Positions 22,826-33,840 of a stretch of DNA of 64,000 nucleotides are shown here, one piece after another. Origin of the DNA: Coix lacryma-jobi var. lacryma-jobi. Its lineage: Eukaryota; Streptophyta; Magnoliopsida; Poales; Poaceae. How positions within the stretch are numbered: the stretch's first letter is position 1; the number at the start of each line of letters is the position of its first letter. The notes beneath the pieces are model-generated. The model saw only the letters and a program-made list of their open reading frames with translations. It searched no databases and was not told where the DNA came from. The stretch is from NCBI GenBank assembly GCA_009763385.1, contig CM019824.1, positions 142,731,705 through 142,795,704 of the forward strand, in the 5' to 3' direction. The position numbers and the translations under genes were made by a program.

Positions 22826-23084
22826 CTCGGTTTTGTGGCCCAAACCGGGAAACCAGCCTTTTCCAGCAACCCCCGGTTTTGAGGCCCAAACCGGGAAACC
22901 AGCCCACCAGCGTCTGAGTTTTGAGGCCAAACTCAGCAACCATCCGTGCCCAGGTTTTGAGGCCCAACCTGGAAACCGTCCTCAGCCCGAGTTTTGTGGC
23001 CAAACTCGGAAACCCTCAGCACCCAGGTTTTGAGGCCCAAACCTGGAAACCGTCCACCGGTGCTTTTTCGCTGGCTCAGCCACC
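22826..23084. repeat. Array of seven hairpin units with changing stems, S2 LTR
   Basis: Stems: CGGTTT/AAACCG plus an outer C-G (22826-22849), CCCGGTTT/AAACCGGG (22872-22895), CTGAGTTT/AAACTCAG (22914-22936), CCAGGTT/AACCTGG (22950-22972), CCGAGTTT/AAACTCGG (22987-23009), CCAGGTTT/AAACCTGG (23023-23046), and an imperfect GGTG..CT/AGCCACC unit (23059-23084). The loop is TTTGAGGCCC-like in all but the last. Repeat spacing is about 36-48 bp and GAAACC-like linkers follow most units. Homologous to the array at 8597-8802 but with a different series of stems. Confidence 0.88.
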
Positions 23085-23490
23085 AAACCGAGGCTGTAGA
23101 GGGGATGCACCGCCCGTGCACCCCGTCCACCGACACGTGTCCCCAGGTCCTCGACCCGAGCAACAACGTGCCCCGCAAGTCTCCGCTCGTCGCTGTCCCA
23201 GGCTGCCAGCCACCACAGCTGATCCTCAGGCACTCCGGTCCCTCAGTCCAAGCCTCACGTCCGCCCTTCACTGCTCGATCGATCCTCGGCATGGCACGTC
23301 CGCCGCACGGCACGCCCATCCTTCATCGCACCCAGTCCATCGGCACGGCACGTCTCAACTTGACCTTCATCTTGCCCTCTATCACTGTCTCCGTGCTCGA
23401 CACCTGCACAACACAAGCCAAGAACATGCGATCAAACCCGTTGACAATCACTCATCACTCAGAGACTCGGCATACACCCATGTATCCGCA

Positions 23491-24150
23491 ATCTCCCCCT
23501 TGATGAGTGCATTGTCAACTACTCACACAAATCATAATGAAAGAAAGAAGAAGGAAGAAGGAGAAGAAGAGAACTCGACTAAATGACCCAAAAGCATAGC
23601 AAAGCCGAAGAAGGTCAAGTGGAAGAAGCAAAAACTTGGTCCCCAAAGACATGGGCAACGGCTCGACGCAACCAAGCAAAGCAAAGCTAGCCCTCAAGAA
23701 GAGGTAGAACAGGCTCAACACCGCTAGCAAAATACCAATTGAAAATCAGAGCTAAAAATGGCAAAATGCTAGTCCCTCAAGATAGAGGCACAGAGGCTCA
23801 ACACAACCACGAAAACCACTCCGAACCAATTGAAAAACAAATGAAAGGTCTCCGAACCAATCAAAATCAACCTCAACGCCAAATGAGGAAAATGTTTGCT
23901 AGTCCCTCAAGAAAGAGGCAACGGCTCAACACAACTAGCAAACTCCCCCTCGACAAGTGCAAGCAACCAGGGACTCCCCCTTAGGTCCAACAAGAGAAGA
24001 GCATAAATATTTGAAAATCTCCCCCTTAGCAAAAGCTCCCCCTTAGTTGAACGCCAGGAGAAATATGATTTGCAAAAACTCTCCCCCTTAGTTGAAAATG
24101 CACTTATCAAGCACAAACTCTTCCCTTGAGCCAACACAACTCCCCCTTCC
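23491..24150 (-). other. S2 3' untranslated region with about seven polypurine tracts
   Basis: The minus strand carries AAGGGGGAGAT beside the LTR (23491-23501). Further AGGGGGAG-type tracts lie at about 23943, 23973, 24018, 24036, 24081 and 24140. Multiplied polypurine tracts upstream of the 3' LTR are a known Sirevirus trait. Between them lie tandem-like segments with AGTCCCTCAAGA and GGCTCAACAC repeated (23640-23960). The tail continues, without genes, to the T insertion at 25003 and resumes at 38968. Confidence 0.8.
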
Positions 24151-25003
24151 AAAATGCATATGTAGTCAGAAATGCAAGTTAGCAGCTTCAGGCATATAAT
24201 CAAAAGAGTGCAAAAATGCTCTAATCGGTATAGCTCCAATGGCACAACTAAGCACTCAAATAGCGAAGGCTCAAACTGATCACACATACGAAATATGAAG
24301 CATATGAGCAAGTGAGCAGTTTTTAGCCAAAAGATAGTCACCATCAAAATAGCACTACACATGTATAGATAGGAATCCAGACAAGTGCTAAACATGTATA
24401 CAAGGTGAACTACCCCTAGCAAAGTTCAATCATCATGCATAGGAATGAAGCATATACTTGTGATTTTAGTTTTATATCGGAGTTGCAGCGGTAAAGAATT
24501 CACAAGTTCAATTATTTAGCATGTGATTGCGAGAGGTTGAAAGCTTGTCTTTGCCTAACTTTTCAACCGAGCGAAGCCTATGCCGAAGCAATCAGAAGCT
24601 TAAAACTACGGTTTCGGTGATACACTACACGGCTCAAGTTTAACTCAAAGTGCAATGAGAAACAGTCTCGATACCGTGAGGTGTTGATAAGCAATCCCAT
24701 CTCGATCTTTTCAATTCACTAAAACTTGGTTCAAATTTTAAACATGATATGAACAGACCAAGCAAGTGAATGACTCAGAACTAGAGACATAGCAACCCAG
24801 CATATATGAAAAGCAGGAATGGACTCAACACACCCTACACATGCTAGTTGCATATCTCAATGGTGAACATTTTCAGATTTTATATACATTAAGCAAATTC
24901 ACCATTCAAAAATAGCTCAGCTTATAACATGTACTAATGATCAGAAAGAGCCTAAGCTACAAGTATCAACATAAGCATCGGAGCATACTAAACAGAGCAT
25001 AGT

Positions 25004-28000
25004 TGTAACACCCCAGGTGTTTGACGCCAGTCAAGCAGACAGTGTAACACAGACATGCTCTATCAGGTGATGATCGAGAGATAATTTATAATATTGTCGG
25101 TGGTGACAAATGTTTTGGGATCAACCTCAGAGACAGAACCCAGTTTGAATCATTCGAGAAATAATTAACAGAGCGAGTTAATGATGATTGCCCAATTCTA
25201 GAATATTCAACATATCTGCTAAACAATACTTTCTCAGGTGTCCCACCTCAGTTCATATCTATAGTGTTTGGTGGAAAAGTTTCGCGAAGTTTGGAATCAA
25301 AAAGTCACATGAAATGACGAGTCACAGCTTTACCTATAATGGCTTATTAAGCGAAGGAGATCATTTGAGTTCTATTAAGTCTTGAAATTATGCCCAATCA
25401 ACTCTATATGGACTCACGAACAAAAGTTATGAAAGGTTCGTGTTGAGCAATGTCAAGAAAATGCCTCAATCGGCCTAAAACTCTAAATTAAGGTCACATC
25501 AACTTGCTGCTTTGACCAACATGAAAGTGCAGCTTCTATTCATATTCTGAGATTTGACCTTTAAGCAAAGTTATAGATCATGACGTGTAAAACAAACTTT
25601 GTTAAAGGACCCAAGCTTGAATCCCAAGCTAAATGTGTCAAACAGAGCACCCAGTTCGAATCTGCTGCAGTTTTCCAGCCACAAAATATTCTAAGTCTGG
25701 AAATCAGCAAGGTTGACGTTGGCAAGCCGCGTTCTCCAAATTTTGTTAGGCAACATCCTTGGTCCAAAATAAGAGTTGTAGGTAATTCTTTGGAGAAGAG
25801 CATACAAAAAGTTGCACTCGATTTGACGAAGTTTGGACTATGATTTTCAGGTTTAATCGCAGCAAGGTCGTCCGTCGTTAAGTCGCTGACACTGTCAACT
25901 TTGGGGCTAATTACCTGCTGCTCTGTAACCCTAATGGCCGTGAGTCCTTAATAAAGTTTGAAGAGCAGCACCAGTGCTACAATTTTGGTTACAGGCATCG
26001 GACCCGAATATGCTTGGAAGATGCCGTTTCGCGGGCCTCCAAGGTTGCACAGTGTCACCCCGGCCAAAATATCGATTGAAGATGACGTTTAGCCGGCCCA
26101 TCCAAGGTTGCATCAAGGTAACCGCCACCTGTTCGACGAAATGGCCACGTGCGAGTTCAATGCGATTAAGGAGCTCTGCCCTCCATGGCTGCCACTTGCT
26201 CCCTGCCCCTGCCTCATCCCAGAGGGATGCCGTGCGCCAGAGGCCCCCCTCATTACTCCATGCGCCCGCCCCTCCCCATCTCCTCTCTTTCTTCGCTTCT
26301 GCTCGCCATGGCACGCGCAAAGCGCGACTCCTCCATGACGGGCGGCAAGCAAGCTCTGGCCACAGCCGTTTCGCTGCCCCTCCGTCCTACCCAAGCACAC
26401 CCTTGTCCTCCTCGTATAGCAAGCTCTTTCGGCCACCCCTTTGTGGGTTCCTAACCACCGCCGGAACGCCTCGTCGCCGTTGACCGCCGACGACGGGCCG
26501 CGACCTCCCGTGACCGGCTGCTCCAACGACCGCAGGCCGAGCACATGCTGGTGTGTGCTTGCGGCAGCCTGCTGCTCCGTCGCCGACACCCGCTGGCCGG
26601 AGAGCCGGCCTGAGCCTGGCGGTGTTCGGCCTCCTCAGCAAAACAGCGACACCATCCCCTCCGTTCTGCTACGTAAGGGAAGAAGAAGTGGGTGTGAAAA
26701 ATGATTTGTGGAAGTTTCAGGGTTCAGTTGCGAAGCCAAGACTCTGTGAATAGTGTTGTAAAGGACCTTCTTGTTATGGTTTGTTTTGGTAAAATCTCAG
26801 GGTTCCCGGTGCAAACGTGCTTTCCTTTCGTTTTTCTTTTTCAGAAAATGACTATAGATCTTTGGAAAATCATAACTAATTATAGAAAACTGTAAATAGC
26901 AAATGAGGAACTTTTGGAAAGCTCTTGAGTAGATCTACATGCTGGTGCAATAATATGATAGCTTCCAGATAAAGTTTTTGCGTGAAAAATAGATCTTTGC
27001 TATCTAGGGTTTAATATGTTGCCACTGTTTGGTTGCTCCATTTGATGTGAAATTTTTATGGTAGCTTCCTGACATGATGTAGATACTCTGTGAATAATTT
27101 GGTAATTTTAGTGCACCAGTTTTAGAGTTATTAAGTAATCTTGCTCTCAAACGATTAATAGTGTTAATATGATCATGCATGTGCAGTTTGTGTTGGGTGC
27201 ATGTTTCATTAAGATAATAGTGTTTTACTGTGAAAGTGTTGTATATGAAAGTTGTAGATTACATCTTTATCTTGCTTGTCACCAAATTTCATGGTCATAG
27301 GCTTAAATATTTTAAGAGATATGGCTGTTGCAAATGGAATGTCAGATTTGCCCACATTCTATCCAGATCTGAATGGTTGGCTTGTTACACCTATTTATGT
27401 TATGATTCATGCTTAGGTTTTATAGAAGAGTTGTAGTACTTTTCATAAGATTTCTAAATTGTCTTAGATCATGTTTGTTGGAGTTCTATAACTTGAGTTA
27501 TAGCTTTTTAGTGTAGATGGGTAAATCTGTCCAAGTCTGGACAGAGGTGCCTAACTATACTAATTAGACCTTGTTAATTTGTGGATCATCTTAAGATTAT
27601 TATATATGATTTGTAGACAACTTATAACCTTTCTAAAAAGTCTAGGGGCAAGTCCCAGGTGCTATAGATCTTTAGTTATGGTTGTTTTTAAGTTGCTGTT
27701 GTCGATGTGTGGCTAGTTCTGTCCAAGTGTGGACAAAGCTGCACTAACCATGCTGTTTGACTTTGTTAATGATTGATTCACCTTGAGATAATAATAAGAA
27801 AGATTTAGATAAACTTGTAAGATCTATAATGTTTAATTACATGCTCATGTGATGTTGTTTGTATCTTGAGTTATGCTTCTCTGAAGCTCTGTCAGTCCTG
27901 CTGTCCAACAGTTGGACAGAGCTGCATAGTAATCTATTTTTGAGTTAGATAACCTTTGAATTAGCTCTTGTGGTAAATAAAAAAGTTGTAGCTAATCTTG

Positions 28001-30177
28001 TTAGCTTTACATAAAGTCTTATTGCACCTTGTTTGGAGTTCTGTAGCATGAGTTATGATTAAAAGAGTGGACTGATGTCCTATCATCAGAGTTTGTGTTG
28101 TTTTCTTGTTTGTGTAATGTGATTAGAGGTGTGCTAAGTTATCCCGATTGCTTATGTGAAACCATGATGAATACTTGAAAATATTTAGTTTATGCATTTC
28201 ATGTTATTAAATTAATCAACCTGATATATTAATAATGTGTTAGATAATGATGGTTGACTTGCTTAACTAAAGTAGAAGCTATATGTGCATACATGTGTTC
28301 CATTGTGATGTCTGATATAGTCTTGATTGATTGTTATAGTTAGCCACTTTGAGTGCCTAATGGACCATATGTCACACTTTGCTTTAATAATAACCTGCTG
28401 GAGTGATCATGTCATGTTTGTGTGTTAGAGCTATGCCTGCTTTTCGTAGTTATCCTATATACTTATATGTGAAATGTAAAGTAATAGTATGCTTATGTGT
28501 GTCTTATGTTTGCTTTGTAAGCTTTCCCTTGCATTCATGCGCTCGCATTGCGCATCTCATTTAGGTAACGGTAGATACATCGTGAAGGACGTGATGATGA
28601 GGTTAAACCTGAAGACGGTGTTTGGTGGATTATCCCGAAGATGCGGAGTTAAGGAAGTGCTACAGCGGAGATGCTCGCCAAGCGAGTATCACCTAACAAA
28701 CACTAACCTAGTGTTGGTTCCCAGGCAAGCCCCGGAGCATTCTAAGTCTCCCAGTTTTATAATTAAATTACTTGAGTATTTTATATTGTGATGCATTAGG
28801 TATAGGAGTTGATTGAATCCTACTTGTTGCATTACCCTTCCTTGATTATTGTTTATACCTGCCTTGTGATCCTATTAGTTATTATAATGTAGAATTGCTT
28901 AGTCTGCTTAATAAAAGTAGCAATAATGGATGTTCCCGTAATACCCCTGGTGGGTATTTACCGGATCACGGTTGGCTATATTTGCTATCGTGGAAAAGAA
29001 CCTGAGTAGTAATAAAATACGGTCAACTGGAAGGCAAGGCACAAGTTTGGAAACTTCGGGCAGTCCGTCCGTTGGATCGTGTAGGTTTGTATCGATGTTG
29101 GCCCTCGTTCATTTTTGAACGCGCCCTTTACTTAGGGATACGTCGGTGCCGTAATCATCGACCCCAAAGCCGGTTAGAAGCTGTTCGGGCCGGAATCAAC
29201 CCGTGTCGCGCCCTCTAGTATGGAAATGTGATCTGCCGCGAGAGGCCATCACCAGGTTCCAATTGGGCGGTCCGTGCTTGAACCGCGACGATTACCACCA
29301 CGAACAAGCATCGAGCGGTTGCCCAATGCATGGACCCGACGGGGAAAGTGTGGGCTGGTATTAAAGGTCTTTCACCAGCTGGTTTGGAATTCGATTCGAG
29401 TCTCGCCGTCTCCCCCGGTTAGTGGGAAACTATGGCGAGCTTCACCACGATACAACTCCATGTGACATCTATTGGTTCAACTAAAATATTGATAAGCAAA
29501 CCTGATATGGTATTATGTATTTGTTTGCTAGATCCAATTGAGTGCTCTAGTGCAGGTGCAAAACCTAGAATTTAAGGAATAGGATAAAAGATGACTGCTC
29601 ATATATTTAAATGATGAACCCTTCAACTTGAGCACCTTTTGCAAATAAAGTTAGCCAACTCCACTGTTTATATCAGCCTTGCATACTCCTTGGTGTCACT
29701 TTATTTTTGGTTTCCGACGGGTAAGTCTAGCTGAGTACATTCGAGTACTCAGGGTTTATCCCACCTTGTTGCAGGTGAAGGTTAGGTCTGCCGAAAGGTG
29801 ATGGCCAGTGCCGGTGGGCTCGGCAGTTCCCTACTTTTCTTTATGCTATTGTTGGAGGATGTCACTCAAGCTAGCAAAGTATTTCAACTTATATTATGGT
29901 ATTCATTTCAAAGCTATGTTGTTTCTTCTAAAATTAAGTTGAACTCCACTTGTATTATATTTGTGAACTATTTTGTAATTTTATTTCCACTGCAAAGCTC
30001 CGTGAACATGATTTGTATTTGCTTGACCATGCGATCTTGGCTGAGATGTTGGCGAAGTTTGAAATCCCTCAGGATTTCACGGACTACCGGGTTTATATGG
30101 ACTCAAGTGTGCTAATTCACCTGCTCTGGCAGAGGTTTTCGCACTTGTGCTCTTATAAATTGGTCGGTTTTGTCACA
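25004..30177 (+). mobile_element. 5' LTR of T (5174 bp)
   Basis: Begins TGTAACACCCCAGGTG and ends GTCACA. It includes a GC-rich block (about 26160-26680), then a long AT-rich stretch. A ~61-bp segment is present twice in diverged form at about 26010-26125, but once in the 3' LTR. The frames inside (for example 25974-26483) are interrupted differently in the two LTRs by single-base indels and are not genes. Confidence 0.9.
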
Positions 30178-33100
30178 GCTGGTATCAGAGCAAGGTTAAG
30201 CATAATACTGTCATGTGCATTGTTTAAAACAAAGTTTTGGTTTTGAAAAGCCTATTTATCTAAAAACTTTAGCTAGTAGGCAAGTTTGTCAAAACCTAAT
30301 TTATAAATTATATGCTAGCGACAACATCCAGTTATGCCCAATTAGGACTTTCAGGTGGCTTAGTTAAGTAATACTAACTTGGGGGTTTACTTTCTTGCAA
30401 CGACACGTCGACTCAAAAGGTACGTATAGATGACCGCACTATGCTACCATGTGGTCTAATGTTGGAGGTAGCCCTCACATATGATGTACTCATATATGTG
30501 GGGTAGATGAATTTATTTTATGCAACGTCGCACCTGCGCTCAGGTAAGTGTGAGTTGTGAGATCATGACCAAACAACCATTGGTCTAGGAAGAGCTAGTT
30601 GGTACTAGAACCTGTACTCGTAAACACACGAATGCGGGTGAAGGTATTTAATTGCGGGAGTAATACTATTCTGATGGGTGCATATACTACTTACGTGTAT
30701 ACTGGGTATGCACCTAAGATAGTATCTAGATTTAAATTCCTGCAATGTATTTATATCTGTTGTGGGAATGGACTTGAATGAGATTTTCTGCAGGTACACT
30801 AACCTCGAATGCGTATGCATAGTTGACGGCTAGTTATAACGAGAGTACGTATTATGCCACCGACCTAGAACGTGATTGCCGCCTCAGGCTGGCAATTTGT
30901 GAGGATGTGTAGGACGAGCATGCATCCTGTTTGTGCTTTCCTCATGAACATGCTTCTCCCACCTTTATTCCTGTAATGGTGAAGTTGTTGTGAACTAGTG
31001 CTTCAATGTGATGTGCTAGATTGCATGAGAAAGGTGAGAAGCAATTAGTTGTTTGATGTGGTGTGTTGACCTGAGCTAGATATAATGTGGTCTTGCTCAT
31101 GATGTTTGCTAGTGTGCGATGTTTATAGGAATGCTTCCATGTTAGTTAAACAAGTGATTGCTTGTTATAGGCTAGAAGTAAGTACCCTATCTGTCTGATG
31201 TTGCCTAGATAACCCTGTTAGTTTATCATGTCATGTGATTGTCTTGCTTTATATGATGTATGCTAGCAAGGTAGTTAGGCAAAAGTTTCTAATGACTAAG
31301 TTCTTCCCTATGTTGAAGTGTCTTGTTGTAACCAAATGACTTGTGTAGATGTTCTGTTATCTGAGTGGTTTGTTAAGCCTGGTCGACCAAGCCCTCTTGA
31401 CCTTCCGAGATGTCTTTAGTAGGACCCTTGTTGCTTAAAGACATGTGTTTGTTTGTCTAGTTCTGATGGTTTAGGATGTTTGTACCAAAGACCTGTACCT
31501 ATGTCTATCCATGTCTTCTGGTTGGACCAGCTTTCCCAAGTTAAGCTTCCCAAATGCTAGTTCCAAACCATGGTATGCCTTTGCCTAACCTGTAGACCCA
31601 AGCTTGGCCCCCTTTTAAGTGTTTCCAAGCCATGGATGTTTTGTATCCCTTGTGAAGGCCCTTGTTGGTTTAACCAGCCAAGTTAAGTTCCTGCTAACCT
31701 CAGCCTTTTGACCGTAGTTTGTCTTGCCCAGTTATGGAGACCATGCCCAAATCTTTGTTGTATCCGCCCGGTTGCCCTTTCGATGCTGCTTGGTAAAATC
31801 AAGTTCGTCTAATCTTTTGCTTGTCATGACCTTTGTGTGCACAAGGCGTATCTTTGTTGTCTTGTGTCATGTTCTGTCCTGGAAATCACCTCCTTTATGA
31901 TTTCCAAACCTTGTGATCATCCTTGTCTTGCTAGCATGTGCCTTGCATGTGACGCCTTCTCCATGCAAGATTTATCTGCGTCATATGCAGGATTTCTCAT
32001 TGGTTTTGAATTCAATAATGATGTCTTGGTTAAGAACTAATGGTGCCGCGACGAAACCGAGAGCCTCCTGTGGATACGCGGCCACATGGTTGTGCTGCTC
32101 GGCACGCGCTGGTATCGTGGTTTCTAGTCGAGATTCATTATGGAAACTATGCCAATGTGTTATCTTTCATGAAGCTTTCTCCTTGTTATCTCCGATATTC
32201 CTTCAAAGAAATTCGTATGGCAGATCAGATGTGGCAGTGTTTCTTTTTGAAGATGACAAAGAGGATTACCTTTTCCAGAATCAATCAGTAATGAAAGCAG
32301 TAACAAACTGAAAGAGGTGGTAGACAAAGGACTTTGTTAAATCTACAACAATGACCGAACAACATATATGGTCATAGTGCAGTGAAGTGGCACAAAATAG
32401 TTAAGGTGGATAAGTACCAGCTACGGGATAAGTAACAGAGATGGTGTGTTATTGGATAAGATACTTGAGAACCGAAAAGTTTTCTATCTAAACTTAATAA
32501 GAATTTATGCGTGATGATCTTATAATCAACCCGATCCTCACAGATATGCCTGATTCCGTGTTGACATTGGTGGTAACTGCACGCCTTGATATTCAACATT
32601 GCTTGTAGTAAAAGCTGAAACCTTGGAGCTTTTTAGTGTTGAGAGACAACTGATTGGTTTCAGCCATGGAAAGGCTAACATCGAGTTCAGAAATAACTCT
32701 TGGGTAGCTATGAAGGCTATTTCCCACCGAACAGTGTTATATCAGAAGTCTGTGACCCAACTAACTTTGTTTGTGGTACTCGTACATCCCAGTTTTTGTC
32801 GTGTTCAGACCAACTCTATCTCAGAGAAATTACAATGGCAGTACAAGATACTACACCAGCCTAGTAACTCAGTAAAAAAAAATTACACCTGGAATAAGGA
32901 CTGCTTGGTGATATGTTTGGCTACTATGAAAAGATTATTCTAAACTATTTTGGGTGAGGCTAGAAAGGACATTTAGAATCAGTTGCTTATTCTTGAGCAG
33001 TCAAGGCATTCTACAAAAATCAACTCCTAAAAAGTACGAATTGATGGCAAATAGAAGTGTCAAACAACAGATTTCGGATTATGTCACTGCATTACTGAGT

Positions 33101-33840
33101 GAATTTAAGAACGTCTCTCTATGGCCGAGGTAGTTCGACAAGTCAGTTCCACTGAGTTGCAACTACATCATGAAGAGGAATGATGTTGATCTGTTTAGTA
33201 GGACAGAAATTCGGCAGTAGATATTTTACCCAAGAGGTTGCATCAATTTCAACCTTGGTGACTGTCACCACTTAAGAGATGAGAATTCCTGTTAAGAAGG
33301 ATCAGTGAAAGCGTGAAATTGGTAGAGTCAGCTATCATATTCACCGCTCTCTCAACAGACTCAGATAATACAGTGTTGTCATCAGAGAAAGAGAACTGCA
33401 CACATGGAACCTTATGTAGCTTTCCATCGATTGCTATCTGATCGAGCAAATATTCACCAATGGTATACACAGTGGTTGTCGGTCAGCCAGCTCCTCCCAG
33501 TCTCGAAGGAAGTTGTTTTGTAATAATGTCAGCCAGACAAAGATCTAGTATTTTTGGTAATATTATCTTGGATTCCTCCCAAAGTAACAGTGCAATTTTG
33601 GTTTCCCTATCAACTTATTAAAAGTATCTTAAGTGCACCACAATGTTTGATGTGGATCAGTGAAGGAAATTCTTTTGACAAGAGCTAGTAACCAGGAAAT
33701 GACATGAAGGATCAGAAAGTTGTTCTTTTTCTAACAGTTTTTGTTCTGCTGAGAAGTCGGTATCTTGAACGGTTGGTAGCCAATAAGGATAAGTCTTTCA
33801 TCCAGAATCTCGGGACGAGATTCTTTTAAGGGTGAGGGGT
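30178..33840 (+). other. Interior of T: primer site, leader, degenerate remainder, polypurine tract
   Basis: TGGTATCAGAGC at 30180-30191 is a perfect match to the usual initiator-Met primer site. A ~1.8-kb leader with no long frame follows. At 32040 a short frame begins MVPRRNREPPVD, which faintly resembles a gag N-terminus, but it is not continued by a capsid or zinc knuckle. The rest holds no recognisable pol domain. At 33802-33840 an element tail with the polypurine tract AAGGGTGAGGGGT (33828-33840) precedes the 3' LTR. Confidence 0.75.

Larger units (their letters stand above)
21327..23490 (-). mobile_element. 3' LTR of S2 (2164 bp)
   Basis: Plus-strand ends are TGAAGGACCG and TATCCGCA. 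It is preceded on the minus strand by the polypurine tract AAGGGGGAGAT, the same tract that precedes the S1 3' LTR. It contains the palindrome block at 21748-22028 and the hairpin array at 22826-23084. A frame of 221 codons at 22921-23586 crosses the hairpin array and the LTR edge and is not a gene. Confidence 0.88.

Noticed and set aside
22921..23586. A 221-codon plus-strand frame
   Set aside because: It runs through the hairpin array and across the S2 LTR boundary. Pro/Arg/His-rich composition follows from GC-rich repeats, overlapping frames exist on both strands, and the homologous region of element A does not keep it.
30180..30191. tRNA-like sequences at primer sites
   Set aside because: They are short complements of tRNA 3' ends used as primer binding sites. 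No cloverleaf can be formed.
32040..32291. gag gene of element T
   Set aside because: Only the first dozen residues resemble a gag start. No capsid or zinc knuckle follows in any frame.
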